Assembly (NCBI GenBank): GCA_019639135.1
Contig: JAHBSL010000006.1
Coordinates: forward strand, 104,020 to 168,019
Direction of reading: 5' to 3'
DNA from: Acidobacteriota bacterium
GTDB taxonomy: Bacteria > Acidobacteriota > Blastocatellia > Pyrinomonadales > Pyrinomonadaceae
DNA: 64,000 bases
Shown here: positions 17,798-27,539 of the stretch, in pieces
Position numbering within the stretch: position 1 is the first letter of the stretch
Layout: each line of letters starts with the position of its first letter
Notes under the pieces: generated by a model
The model's database searches: none
What the model was told of the DNA's origin: nothing
What the model saw: only the letters and a program-made list of their open reading frames with translations
Made by a program: the position numbers and the translations under genes

Positions 17798-17926
17798 CCC
17801 TCAAATTGACCGCCGCTTCTTTCCTGTATAAGCGATGGATTTTTCGAGTAGTCAATTGGCTTTGACATCGTTTGGGAAGCTGCATTTTAACGTGTTACCT
17901 TTCCACTAATTTTTGAAATAAGAATA

Positions 17927-17955
17927 TTTACTTTGTTATTAATCTCTGATAGAAT
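17927..17955 (+). promoter_or_regulatory. candidate sigma-70 promoter for the FG-GAP-like protein gene
   Basis: TTTACT (17927-17932) and TAGAAT (17950-17955) are separated by exactly 17 bases, 75 bases before the ATG at 18031, which itself has a strong GGGAGGA site. The 233-base gap 17798-18030 must also hold the promoter of the divergent minus-strand cluster, for which I see no clear candidate. Confidence 0.4.
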
Positions 17956-18030
17956 TCCCGCCATTTAGTCAGGGTGCTATATTGACCCGGTGCTTTTTTA
18001 CAACTTAACGCTCCACGCGAGGGAGGACTT

Positions 18031-19158
18031 ATGTCGATACTTTCATCAGCCCAAGATGACAGGCGAAAGCGACTCGTCATCGGCTTCATTGTTCTTTTGC
18101 TTACTGCCCTTATCGCGCTTGGAGTAATGGCCAAGAACAACTGGCTTCCGCACACCGACCCACTGACAGGAAAAAAGACCGGCTGGTTCGGAAGAGAACT
18201 GCCCAATAACGCTTCAAGCAGTTGGAATCCGTTTGCGGTTCCGAGTCCCTCGCCACCGCCTCAGCTGAGCAAGGAATATATCTATGCGGGTTCAAGATTG
18301 CTGGCGGTGGAGGACGCAGGGGCGAACGCAGCACCTCCGGCCGATCTCGCAGTCTGGCGTCCGTCAAGCGGAGTATGGTGGGTTTTGGGAGGACCTGGGT
18401 CGCAGCAGACGGCATTTCAATGGGGAGGCGGAAGCGATGTTCCGGTGCCAGGCGACTTTGACGGCGACGGCAAGACGGACTTTGCGATATTCAGGCCGAG
18501 CCAGGGGGAATGGTGGATCTTCAAATCATCGGACAGCACATATTACGCGACGAACTTTGGCACAAGCGTCGATCAGCCGGTGGTTGCGGATTATGACGGC
18601 GACGGCAGAACGGATATCGCGGTTTTCAGGCCGGATGCTCAGGCGGGGCTCGGTTACTGGTATGTGCTGAGAAGCTCGGACGCTCAGGTTGACAGCTACC
18701 AGTACGGCCTGAACACTGATCTCCTCGCTCCGGCAGACTATGACGGCGACGGAAAGGCCGACCTTGCGGTCTTCAGGGCATCGAACACCACGTTCTACTC
18801 CTATCTGAGTTCGCAGAGCACGACGATCAGCGTCGGGATGGGTACGAACGGGACGCCGGCCTCGGCAGATTACGACGGCGACGGCAAGGCGAACTTCGCT
18901 CTGCTGAATGGCAATAGCTGGGTCATCATGAACGCCGCTCTCACCCAAACATCGAGCACCGCATGGCAGAACTCCGGCGATATCCCCGTCCCGAACGACT
19001 ACGACGGCGACGGCATAGTAGATATCGCCACCTGGCGAGACTCCAACGGCACCTGGTACATCCGCCAATCAACAAAACTCGGCACTCAAGACGAACTCCG
19101 TCAAGTCCAATGGGGATCAAGCGGAGACATTCCAGTACCAGCGTTTTACAGGAGATAA
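18031..19158 (+). CDS. membrane-anchored FG-GAP/VCBS-like repeat protein
   Basis: The ATG at 18031 has GGGAGGA in front. Residues 14-35 are one hydrophobic segment (LVIGFIVLLLTALIALGVMA) after a basic N-terminus, so the protein is anchored with its bulk outside the cytoplasm. From about residue 110 come five copies of a 45-50 residue unit built round D[FY]DGDGKxD, followed by FRPS...W. This calcium-loop pattern is typical of FG-GAP/VCBS beta-propeller repeats, so a propeller is expected. Such proteins are usually adhesive or surface structures. It stands 79 bases before the RHS gene in the same direction; whether the two are linked is unclear. Confidence 0.8.
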   Translation: MSILSSAQDDRRKRLVIGFIVLLLTALIALGVMAKNNWLPHTDPLTGKKTGWFGRELPNNASSSWNPFAVPSPSPPPQLSKEYIYAGSRLLAVEDAGANAAPPADLAVWRPSSGVWWVLGGPGSQQTAFQWGGGSDVPVPGDFDGDGKTDFAIFRPSQGEWWIFKSSDSTYYATNFGTSVDQPVVADYDGDGRTDIAVFRPDAQAGLGYWYVLRSSDAQVDSYQYGLNTDLLAPADYDGDGKADLAVFRASNTTFYSYLSSQSTTISVGMGTNGTPASADYDGDGKANFALLNGNSWVIMNAALTQTSSTAWQNSGDIPVPNDYDGDGIVDIATWRDSNGTWYIRQSTKLGTQDELRQVQWGSSGDIPVPAFYRR

Positions 19159-19237
19159 CTTGAGTCAACATTTGACGTTGTTAATTGTAAATATGTAAAT
19201 AATGGAGACTTTTTGCTGCTAATATTCGGAGAAGATC

Positions 19238-22200
19238 ATGGCTAGTCTAGTTTTACGAGAGCACTCGATTCGCACTTACATCGTCGCGGTTCTAGTTGGT
19301 CTAATAACCTCGTCCACACTGCTTGGGCAAGAATCAAAAATAGTCGAAGGTGGTGTTATCAGCGGAATCCCTTATGCATCTACTCAATTTGAGGATATTA
19401 ATCTTACCAATGGAGCGCTCAACCTCAGTTTCCCGTTAGCGAGCCTTAAAGGAAGAGGCTCTGTTTCTCATTCGTACGCATTGAGGTACAACAGTAAACT
19501 TTGGCAGACGGTAACAAATCCAGTTTACAACCCAAATTGGCCAGTTGATCCGACCTACCAGAATTTCATGACGGATACATACGATTCCGGATGGCAGGAC
19601 AATGGTCACTATTACTACATCCTATGGAATCGAAATACGACGATGGACTTTCCCGGAGGCGACATTTGTAGCAATGGTCAAGCCTGGGCTTACGCTTACA
19701 GATGGAAATTGGAAATGGTTGCCCCGGGCGGGCGCAAGATCGAATTCAGGCCGATAGGCTTTTCTGATATCCCTCCCGGTCAAAGCGATGATAAAGGCGG
19801 TTATTTCAATGTCCATCCGGACGGAAAGGTGACAACGGTCCAATGGTCGGGATCTGTGTGCTATGGAGTGGACAGCACACCGTCAGGAAATCGAACAACC
19901 TACTACAGTTCGGACGGTACAGGGATCAGGTTGACCTTTGCGAATCAGGAGCAACTAGGATTTGTATGGGAAATGTCGATGCCGGATGGCTCAAGGATCA
20001 TTGAAAAAGTCGGCGGTGGCCAGAAGATCATTGACCGAAATGGAAACTTCATTGAATCGACGACGATCAACCTTCCGGATTCGTCACAGGCACCCGGATG
20101 GATCGATGAGGCTGGAAGATGGATAGCACGGAAAATTGGCGCTCAAACAAATGAAGATCATTATTACCAACTGGGGTTCAATGGCGAGTTATTGACCTCG
20201 AAGGTGTTTTGGAAGGAGATCTTTGTTCGCAGGAACTATGTGACCACCTGCGCAATTGGATGTGCCTCGAACGAGCGAGGGCCGGTAACAGATCAACAGG
20301 TCCAGATGTCATTCAGGGTAGTGGATCGGATCGAGTTGCCGTCTCAATTAGGCGGCCTTGAGTACCAATTCGAGTACCACGCGAAGGATCAGGATGATAC
20401 CGAATTATCTCCGGGCTGGGGCGAGATCAAGTCCATCGAGATGCCCACGGGGGCTAAGATGAGCTATGGCTATAAGCTATCCGCCCTTTCGCCCGAGGAA
20501 GAATACAACGAGTTGTTTGAGAATGAGTTGTTCCTGCGAACGGATCAGATCCTTGAGCGTGCAGGAACAATAAGCAAGAAGGTCCTCGAATATGAAGAGA
20601 CCTATGACGGGCAAACCGACGAACGCAAGGACATCTGGGGTTACAGCATCTCTCGCTATCAAAGCTCTGTTATCGGGCCAGACGGAGCGACAAACCAGCA
20701 GTTTTTCTATGACATTGTAGATGATGTGAAGAAAGGCGGTCAGGTTTATAAAGAAATAAGAGGAGACGGGACAATAGTTGAACGAATATGGCAGAACAAT
20801 TTCCCCGTGGGCGCAACCTACGGATCGGGAAACCGTCTCAATCCGTTAGTCAAAACTGAACTAATTACGATCCCGAATTCAGCAGGCAGTCCGGCATTAA
20901 GCATGATCAGGGACTATAACTTTGATCAAAACGGTAATCCATTGCTGTCAGCCGAGTATGACTGGATATCTGCCTCGTCAGGCTCGATTCATCGGACCAG
21001 CGGGGTCTTTACAGGATTCAGTGGGTTGACACCCGCAAGGTCATCGGCAACCATCTACTACAATGGTACCCCCGAATTCTCGAGCACGACATCATCGGCA
21101 AATGCTTATTACTTCGCCACAGCCCCATACCTACGTAGTTTGACGGCCGCTTCCGAGGTCAAAGACTCTTCTGGTACGCCTGTCAGTCGAACCGAGATCT
21201 ATTACGACAATCTTTCCACACCAACAGTCGGCAACCCGACCGAAATTAGAACCTGGGACTCGTTCAAAGGCGGACAGTATCGTTCCTATAGCGCTCCGCT
21301 GACCACAAATAATTCGATCTCTACATTTGCAGAATACGACAGTTTCGGAAATGTTACGAAGGCAAAGGATGCGAACGGTGTAGAGACGGTATTTACTTTC
21401 GGCAATGTTGCCAGTCCGAGCGGTAACGTAACCGGTCTTTACCCGACGAAGACGGAGGCTGCCGCAAACTATTCGAGTTTGAAACGCACGTCAACTGCGG
21501 TCTTTGATTTCTATACCGGGTTGGTCACTTCAGCAACGGACGAGGACAACGATGTTACGGTGGTGACGGAGTATGACGATTTGGGGCGGGCGGTGAAGGT
21601 GAGAAATGCTTACAATACGCTGCTCGAATCCTGGACGCAGACTGAGTACAACGACGTAGAGCGCCGAGTCATCGTCCGCTCGGACCTTGAGTCGATGGGC
21701 GACGGAAAGAAGGTCGCGGTGCAGCATTACGACCAACTGGGAAGAGTGCGCCTTTCTCGGTCTATCGAGAACATCGCAACCGAAGACCCGACCAACGAAC
21801 AGCACGGCATAAAGGTTCAGACTCGGTATCGTTACGATGATGGCGAGGATCCGAACAACAGCAACGGTGTATTTTCCCTTACATCTAATCCGTATCGCGC
21901 GACGACCTCGGATGCGGCATCGAACGAAGAAACGATGGGCTGGGTTGTGAGCTATGCCGACAAGACCGGCAGGTTCAGTACGATGACGACTTATGCCGGT
22001 GCAACACTGCCCACATCCTTCGGCGGATCGAATACAAATTCCACGGGGATTGTCTCGACAAACATCGATGCCGACCGGACGCTTGTGACGGATCAGGCGG
22101 GCAAGAGCCGCATCAGCAAGACGAATGCGCTTGGGCAATTGAAAGAGGTCTGGGAGGTTCTTGCCGCGAGCGAGACGGGTTCGGAGAGCGTCAATTTTCC

Positions 22201-24484
22201 GGAAACGAGCATAGCACACGGTTTTAAGACGAGCTATGGCTATGACACACTCAATAACCTGACGACCGTAAATCAGGGCCAGCAGACGCGGACGTTTACT
22301 TACAGCAGCCTGTCGCGCCTGCTCTCGGCGACGAACCCGGAATCGGGGACGATAAACTACGGCTATGATTCAAATGGGAATTTGACGACGAAGATGGATG
22401 CTCGGAGTATCACGACAACGTATGCTTACGACGCTCTGAACCGTGTTACTCAGAGAAGCTATTCGGGCGAAACAGGCTATACGACCCCGACCGTAACATA
22501 CACCTACGGCACAAACGCACCCGCGATCGGTCGGCTGACGAAAGTTGAGAGCAATATTTCGAAGACAGAATACACGGATTTCGATATTCTCGGCAGGATC
22601 ATGGCTCACAAGCAAACGACCGATTCCGAGGAATATGAGACCGGATATGTTTACAATCTCTCAGGAGCTTTGATCGAACAGACATATCCCTCGGGCAGGG
22701 TGGTTAAGAACACCCTGGATCAGAACGGCGATCTGGCTCAGGTTCAGAGCAAGAAAGACAGCGGCGATATCTTCCGCAACTATGCGAACAGTTTTGTCTA
22801 TAATGCTGTGGGGGCGGTCACGAGTTTGAGGCTTGGGAATGGAAGGTTTGAGAACACGACGTTCAACAGCAGGCTTCAGCCGACACAGATCGGCCTGGGG
22901 AGTTCCGCGACAGATCAGGGCCTGCTAAAGCTCAACTACGATTACGGAACGACGAACAATAACGGAAATGTTCTTTCACAAACGATCACGGTTCCGACGG
23001 TTGGCCAGGCAACGGGCTTTGTCGCAACGCAAGCCTATACGTATGACTCACTGAACCGATTAAAGCATGCGACCGAGAACATCACTCCAAACGGCGGTTC
23101 GCAATCGTTGTCGTGGCAGCAGATCTATACTTTTGATCGATACGGAAATCGGAATTTCGACGAGGCTAACACAACAACTCTGCCAAAAGACTGCACCGAA
23201 TCCGGCAACCCGGTCGTCTGCGAAACAATTCGGCCGATAGTGAATCCATCGGTCAACACGACTAATAACCGCCTGAACGGCTACACGTTCGACCCCGCGG
23301 GCAACACGACCGTCGATACCGAAGGCCGGCAGTTCACCTACGACGCCGAGAATAAACAGGTCAACGTAAAGGACTCGCAGAACCAGACCATCGGCGAATA
23401 CTTTTACGACGGCGACGGTCTTCGAATCAAGAAGGTCGTCCCCAGCACAGGCGAAACAACCATCTTCGTGCATGATGCTTCAAATAAGCTGGTCGCAGAG
23501 TATTCGACCGTCGTTGAACCGCCCGCAACAGCCAAAACCAGCTATTTGACAAATGATCATTTAGGATCGCCCCGGATAACTACGGATGCCTTTGGTGATG
23601 TCATCTCCCGCCGCGACTTCATGCCGTTCGGTGAAGAAATTGCCCGACAAGATTACGGTGGAGATTCAATTCGGCAAAAATTCACCTCAAAGGAACGCGA
23701 CGACGAAACTGGTCTAGATGATTTTCTGGCGAGGCAATATTCGTCGACTTTGGGCAGATTTACGAGTCCAGATCCTCTTTACATTTCGTTTGTAAAGATA
23801 CAGTCTCCGCAGACATGGAATCTATATGCTTATGTTGGAAACAATCCTTTTTCTTACCTGGATCCGACAGGTATGGAGAGGGTGAAGCTGGGTCAGCATA
23901 CGGATGAGGAAATCGAAAAACGATTAAAAGAGGTGAATAGTGAAATCGATAGAATCGGAAAAATTAAGAACAAAACCGACGAGCAAAAGAAAGAGCAAGA
24001 GAAACTGAAGGCCGAACGAACGACTTTAGGCATTGAGAAAGAGGGAAACAAAGTTGTAGGAGCTCTTTTGAAAAGTCTTGAATCTAAAGGGGAACTTAAC
24101 GGGTTGAAATTAACGGATTTTACCGTCACCACAGACTCCGCGAATGACTTCAAGGATGAGCCAAGAATTGTCGGCGATCCTGGAGCTGGAGCGGCAATGT
24201 TCGTGTTGAACGGGTACAGTAAAGAGATCTTTATAAATACTAAATCTACGGATTATGCCCTTTACAAAAGTGGCGATGCTGATGCCGTTCTGTACGGCGG
24301 GACCGCTTTGAGACATGAACAGGTTCACCGGGATAATTATCCCAACGGGGACACCTCGGAGAAGGCTGCCTATACCGAACAACTAAAGATTCTCCAAAAA
24401 TACGGGCCAGGGGCGTTTAGGAACAAGGAGTTTTACAAGACAGTTCTCGACCATGTTACGAAAGGAGCCCAAAAAACCAATTAG
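19238..24484 (+). CDS. Sec-exported RHS/YD-repeat protein with C-terminal metallopeptidase-like tip
   Basis: GGAGAA precedes the ATG. The 1748 residues begin with a signal peptide (IVAVLVGLITSSTLLGQ). From about residue 670 there are many YD repeats (YDxxGRV, YGYDSNGNLT), which form a closed beta-barrel shell in RHS proteins. The RHS core ends near residue 1547 with NLYAYVGNNPFSYLDPTGM. The variable C-terminal tip (about 200 residues) has a Lys/Glu coiled coil followed by LRHEQVHRDN, an HExxH zinc motif at about 1693-1697, with a Glu eleven residues later (SEKAAY). This suggests a zincin peptidase effector. There is no VgrG or PAAR part; the signal peptide points to Sec export and surface display. 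The next gene encodes a small exported protein ten bases downstream. Confidence 0.85.
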   Translation: MASLVLREHSIRTYIVAVLVGLITSSTLLGQESKIVEGGVISGIPYASTQFEDINLTNGALNLSFPLASLKGRGSVSHSYALRYNSKLWQTVTNPVYNPNWPVDPTYQNFMTDTYDSGWQDNGHYYYILWNRNTTMDFPGGDICSNGQAWAYAYRWKLEMVAPGGRKIEFRPIGFSDIPPGQSDDKGGYFNVHPDGKVTTVQWSGSVCYGVDSTPSGNRTTYYSSDGTGIRLTFANQEQLGFVWEMSMPDGSRIIEKVGGGQKIIDRNGNFIESTTINLPDSSQAPGWIDEAGRWIARKIGAQTNEDHYYQLGFNGELLTSKVFWKEIFVRRNYVTTCAIGCASNERGPVTDQQVQMSFRVVDRIELPSQLGGLEYQFEYHAKDQDDTELSPGWGEIKSIEMPTGAKMSYGYKLSALSPEEEYNELFENELFLRTDQILERAGTISKKVLEYEETYDGQTDERKDIWGYSISRYQSSVIGPDGATNQQFFYDIVDDVKKGGQVYKEIRGDGTIVERIWQNNFPVGATYGSGNRLNPLVKTELITIPNSAGSPALSMIRDYNFDQNGNPLLSAEYDWISASSGSIHRTSGVFTGFSGLTPARSSATIYYNGTPEFSSTTSSANAYYFATAPYLRSLTAASEVKDSSGTPVSRTEIYYDNLSTPTVGNPTEIRTWDSFKGGQYRSYSAPLTTNNSISTFAEYDSFGNVTKAKDANGVETVFTFGNVASPSGNVTGLYPTKTEAAANYSSLKRTSTAVFDFYTGLVTSATDEDNDVTVVTEYDDLGRAVKVRNAYNTLLESWTQTEYNDVERRVIVRSDLESMGDGKKVAVQHYDQLGRVRLSRSIENIATEDPTNEQHGIKVQTRYRYDDGEDPNNSNGVFSLTSNPYRATTSDAASNEETMGWVVSYADKTGRFSTMTTYAGATLPTSFGGSNTNSTGIVSTNIDADRTLVTDQAGKSRISKTNALGQLKEVWEVLAASETGSESVNFPETSIAHGFKTSYGYDTLNNLTTVNQGQQTRTFTYSSLSRLLSATNPESGTINYGYDSNGNLTTKMDARSITTTYAYDALNRVTQRSYSGETGYTTPTVTYTYGTNAPAIGRLTKVESNISKTEYTDFDILGRIMAHKQTTDSEEYETGYVYNLSGALIEQTYPSGRVVKNTLDQNGDLAQVQSKKDSGDIFRNYANSFVYNAVGAVTSLRLGNGRFENTTFNSRLQPTQIGLGSSATDQGLLKLNYDYGTTNNNGNVLSQTITVPTVGQATGFVATQAYTYDSLNRLKHATENITPNGGSQSLSWQQIYTFDRYGNRNFDEANTTTLPKDCTESGNPVVCETIRPIVNPSVNTTNNRLNGYTFDPAGNTTVDTEGRQFTYDAENKQVNVKDSQNQTIGEYFYDGDGLRIKKVVPSTGETTIFVHDASNKLVAEYSTVVEPPATAKTSYLTNDHLGSPRITTDAFGDVISRRDFMPFGEEIARQDYGGDSIRQKFTSKERDDETGLDDFLARQYSSTLGRFTSPDPLYISFVKIQSPQTWNLYAYVGNNPFSYLDPTGMERVKLGQHTDEEIEKRLKEVNSEIDRIGKIKNKTDEQKKEQEKLKAERTTLGIEKEGNKVVGALLKSLESKGELNGLKLTDFTVTTDSANDFKDEPRIVGDPGAGAAMFVLNGYSKEIFINTKSTDYALYKSGDADAVLYGGTALRHEQVHRDNYPNGDTSEKAAYTEQLKILQKYGPGAFRNKEFYKTVLDHVTKGAQKTN
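22580..23876 (+). repeat. RHS core segment, copy 1 (duplicated at about 24968-26272)
   Basis: The 3' part of the large RHS gene, from the codons DFDILGR to the core end YLDPTGM, recurs downstream with high nucleotide similarity. For instance, both copies share the stretch encoding VYNLSGALIEQTYPSGR almost base for base. The similarity stops at the core/tip boundary, after which the two tips are unrelated. Confidence 0.75.
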
Positions 24485-24493
24485 AGGTATATT

Positions 24494-24958
24494 ATGACCA
24501 TGAGATTTTTTTTGATGAGCGCGCTGATGATGATCAGCATTTTGACACTATCCCAAGTGATCTTTGCATGCACGTGCGAAATAACCCCGGGCAATATCTC
24601 ATTAAGGAAAGTGGTTCGTGATGCGAAAATAAGATCTTCCGTAGTGTTTTCGGGAGAAGTCTTGGAAATTTCTAACCTAACTAACAGGTACGGCGTAAAG
24701 GTTGCTTTTCGTGTCGAATCTGTTTGGAAGGGGAAAAAGCTAGAAGAGGTTGTGGTGTTTACGGGTAAGGGCGGTGGAGATTGTGGCTATCCATTTGTAA
24801 TTGGCGGGAAATATCTTGTTTACGCCCTTCAGTCAAGAGATGGAATTTTAACTACAAATATCTGTCAAAGAACGCAGTTGTTTTCATCAGCTAACGAGGA
24901 TATTGCTATTTTAGGAAAACCGAAAATCTGGAACACGAAGGACAAGGATAGTTTATAG
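24494..24958 (+). CDS. exported NTR/TIMP-like protein, candidate immunity protein of the RHS tip
   Basis: The gene follows the RHS stop after nine bases, with AGAGG before its ATG. Residues 1-26 are a signal peptide, and predicted cleavage after VIFA leaves a mature N-terminus CTCEITPGN. The mature chain (VVFSGEVLEI ... FRVESVWKG ... DCGYPFVIGGKYLVYA ... TNICQRTQ) has the cysteine and strand layout of the NTR domain of TIMP and of a common bacterial TIMP-like family. In TIMPs the first cysteine chelates the active-site zinc of a metalloprotease. Placement behind a metallopeptidase-like RHS tip makes it a candidate exported immunity protein. That role is inference; stand-alone bacterial members of this family are also frequent. 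Confidence 0.7.
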   Translation: MTMRFFLMSALMMISILTLSQVIFACTCEITPGNISLRKVVRDAKIRSSVVFSGEVLEISNLTNRYGVKVAFRVESVWKGKKLEEVVVFTGKGGGDCGYPFVIGGKYLVYALQSRDGILTTNICQRTQLFSSANEDIAILGKPKIWNTKDKDSL

Positions 24959-24967
24959 CTTTGCGCT

Positions 24968-26272
24968 CTTGATTTTGACATCTTAGGACGTGTGACGGGG
25001 CACAAGCAGACGACGGATGGGGGGAATTACGAGACCGAATGGGTTTACAATCTCTCAGGAGCTTTGATCGAGCAGACGTATCCCTCGGGCAGAAAAGTAA
25101 AGAATGTGATCGACAATAACGGCTTTCTCTCGATGGTCCAGAGCCGCAAGTCTGAGAACCACGGCTACTGGAACTACGCAAAGAACTTAACCTACAACGC
25201 CGCCGGTGCAGTGACCTCGATGCAACTCGGGAATAATCGCTGGGAATCGACGCAGTTCAACAGCCGCCTACAACCGACGCAGATCGCTCTAGGGATAACC
25301 CCGGGAGCCACAAATCTGCTGAAACTGGATTACAGCTACGGCACGACTCAAAACAACGGCAATGTGTTGTCACAGACCATAACCGTTCCGGATGTTGGTC
25401 AGACGGACGGCTTCATCGCGACCCAGGCCTATGAGTATGACTCCCTAAATCGGTTAAAATCAGCCGAAGAGGTCATCGACAGCCAGACAAGTTGGAAACA
25501 GGTGTTCACGTTTGATAGATACGGCAACCGCAACTTCGATGAGGCGAATACGACCTTCGCGGGATTCGACAAGCTCTGCGCGAGCGGGACGGAACTTTGT
25601 GCCGAGCTTCGGAAAATCATGAATCCATCTGTGAATCAGTCGAATAACCGTCTGAGTTCTTCGGATGATTATGTATTCGATACTTCCGGCAACACAACCG
25701 AAGATGCACAAGGCCGCACGTTCATTTACGACGCCGAGAATAAACAGATCGAGGTCCGCGACAGCCAGCAGAACATCATCGGCCAGTACCGCTATGACGG
25801 AGATGGGAAAAGGATAAAGAAGATTGTGCCTGCGACAGATGAAGTGACGGTGTTTGTTTACAACGCATCCGGCCAGCTTGTCGCCGAGTATTCAACCGAG
25901 ATCTCGCAGACTCCAAAAGTAAGCTACACCACCGCCGACCACCTCGGCAGCCCGCGTATCTTAACAGACGAAAACGGCGCCACAATCTCCCGCCGAGACT
26001 TCCACCCTTTCGGCGAAGAGACCTTTACGCCCGAACGAACCCAAGCCCTCGGTTACCAACCCGACGACGTCCGACAAAAATTCACCGGCTATGGACGGGA
26101 TAATGAGATTGGCATGGACTTCGCCCAAGCTCGTTACTACGGTTACAATCATGGTCGGTTTGCTAGTCCTGATCCACTTTTTTTTCAACTCCGAATGTTA
26201 ATTGATCCTCAAGTTTTTAACTTATATGTTTACACTCGAAACAATCCACTAGTTCTCATTGACCCTGATGGA
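24968..26272 (+). repeat. RHS core segment, copy 2
   Basis: Second copy of the RHS core 3' segment. The homology begins about ten bases after the stop of the TIMP-like gene (codons for LDFDILGRVTGHKQTTD) and runs to the core end FNLYVYTRNNPLVLIDPDGM. It lies directly behind the first tip and its partner gene. Confidence 0.75.
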
Positions 26273-26971
26273 ATGGCATTCCGAATATCCGCTAGAGGCA
26301 ATCCTGATCAGGCAATGGAGGATATTAGAAGGTTAGCTGGTAATTTCGCCGACAGGGTAACCTTCACGGCGGTCTACGATGATGATGGGAACTTGAGTTA
26401 TTATGAAGTCGGATTTGAACTTGAGGCTCTTGATTTCAACACTATTAGCGAAGGTGCCAGACTAATCTACGATTTGGTTTATGATGATCAAGTTTTCATG
26501 GGGCAACGTGGAGGTACTCTCCAAAAACGAGTAAAACAAGGTAGAAGAAATGCTGGTCGAGAGGAGACTGTTGATGTTGAAGAAGCAGGGGCTGGAAATG
26601 TAACTCGAAATCGCCCTGGGCAGTCTGGGATTTATGAACCCGCTGATGAAGGAGTTGATTCAATTTTCTACTGGTCAGACGAACCGGTTTTTGAACTTAT
26701 TGGGGGCTCTGCCGTTATAGATCCATTTTCTTTTATGGTGCATGAAGCCGCTGAGTCGTATCTCCTAGCACAAGGTATAGAGTATAATACGGCACACGGC
26801 AATTATTATTATGTTGACGGACGTGGAAATTTTACGCCTCAGCCGAGACATCCAGATAATGCTGTAGCGCGTGAAAGAAGGATACACTACGAACTGGGGT
26901 TGACGACGCCACGGTCGCACTATAATGAAATGAACATCACATCCATACAGCGAATAAGGAGAGGAAACTAA
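24992..26971 (+). CDS. orphan RHS tip: partial RHS core with a second, different C-terminal domain
   Basis: The frame opens at GTG 24992 and encodes 659 residues, but core homology starts about eight codons earlier and no credible ribosome-binding site exists, so it may be silent. It has no signal peptide. Residues 1-420 match the 3' core of the RHS gene upstream. The remaining 235 residues form an unrelated tip containing VHEAAESYLLAQGIEYNTAHG (H584, E585, E588, H602), a zincin-like arrangement with HExxE in place of HExxH, and near the end RHPDNAVARERRIHYE. The frame is the same as that of the TIMP-like gene, separated from it by a single TAG. The layout is that of an orphan RHS cassette that can replace the expressed tip by recombination. 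Confidence 0.7.
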   Translation: MTGHKQTTDGGNYETEWVYNLSGALIEQTYPSGRKVKNVIDNNGFLSMVQSRKSENHGYWNYAKNLTYNAAGAVTSMQLGNNRWESTQFNSRLQPTQIALGITPGATNLLKLDYSYGTTQNNGNVLSQTITVPDVGQTDGFIATQAYEYDSLNRLKSAEEVIDSQTSWKQVFTFDRYGNRNFDEANTTFAGFDKLCASGTELCAELRKIMNPSVNQSNNRLSSSDDYVFDTSGNTTEDAQGRTFIYDAENKQIEVRDSQQNIIGQYRYDGDGKRIKKIVPATDEVTVFVYNASGQLVAEYSTEISQTPKVSYTTADHLGSPRILTDENGATISRRDFHPFGEETFTPERTQALGYQPDDVRQKFTGYGRDNEIGMDFAQARYYGYNHGRFASPDPLFFQLRMLIDPQVFNLYVYTRNNPLVLIDPDGMAFRISARGNPDQAMEDIRRLAGNFADRVTFTAVYDDDGNLSYYEVGFELEALDFNTISEGARLIYDLVYDDQVFMGQRGGTLQKRVKQGRRNAGREETVDVEEAGAGNVTRNRPGQSGIYEPADEGVDSIFYWSDEPVFELIGGSAVIDPFSFMVHEAAESYLLAQGIEYNTAHGNYYYVDGRGNFTPQPRHPDNAVARERRIHYELGLTTPRSHYNEMNITSIQRIRRGN

Positions 26972-26975
26972 AAAT

Positions 26976-27539
26976 ATGAAATGCCGTGGTGTTTTATTTG
27001 CAATATTGTTTTTAACTTTCCCGTTATATTGTTTTGGACAATCTCCCGATTTGAAAGTTCTCTTGTCGATTCGGGATCAGACAATTTCAAAGGCTGAAGG
27101 TAATGTAATAGAAGTAAAGGTTTGTATAGATAATGTTGGTAAGCAACCTGTCTTGATTGTTGTAGATGAGCCAATACGACTGTTATACAATGTGAAGAAA
27201 AAGGAGCTAGGGTTGGGTTTGGAAAGGGATTACGGTAAGTATAATTACCAAGTTCCACGCCTAGAATTCCTTGAACGGAATGAGCGTCTCGTGGTGAAAA
27301 GAATAGTTCCAACAACTCTTTTTGCCAAGATTTCAGAAGGGAAATGGCACTTGGACTCTACGATTGGTTATATTCTCGAAGATGACTTTGAAAAGCTGGG
27401 AATTACACCAGAAATTTCAAGGAAAAGAGGAGCGAAAGAGAAATACAAGATTTATTCTATATTCGACCCTTCTACATTTGCGGAGATTCAACATTTGGAA
27501 ATATCTAATGGTATAGAGATAGACGTGATAAACCGTTAA
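26976..27539 (+). CDS. exported protein, candidate partner (immunity) of the orphan RHS tip
   Basis: The 187-residue protein starts four bases after the orphan tip's stop. It has a signal peptide (MKCRGVLFAILFLTFPLYCFGQ) and a single beta-rich domain (LLSIRDQTISKAEGNVIEVKVCIDNVGKQPVLIVVDEP) that resembles an immunoglobulin-like fold. I recognise no family. Position directly behind the second tip matches that of an immunity gene. As with the first pair, both the tip carrier (when joined to the exported core) and this protein would act outside the cytoplasm. AT-rich like the tip. Confidence 0.55.
   Translation: MKCRGVLFAILFLTFPLYCFGQSPDLKVLLSIRDQTISKAEGNVIEVKVCIDNVGKQPVLIVVDEPIRLLYNVKKKELGLGLERDYGKYNYQVPRLEFLERNERLVVKRIVPTTLFAKISEGKWHLDSTIGYILEDDFEKLGITPEISRKRGAKEKYKIYSIFDPSTFAEIQHLEISNGIEIDVINR

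Noticed and set aside
17557..17868. 103-residue minus-strand frame at the start of the primase-like gene
   Set aside because: It overlaps the zinc-motif region of the primase-like gene in another frame, and its Ser/Thr-rich end is low-complexity.
18430..19140. Tandem DNA repeat or CRISPR-like array in the FG-GAP-like gene
   Set aside because: The periodicity comes from the repeated DYDGDGK protein unit; spacing and sequence vary as in coding repeats.
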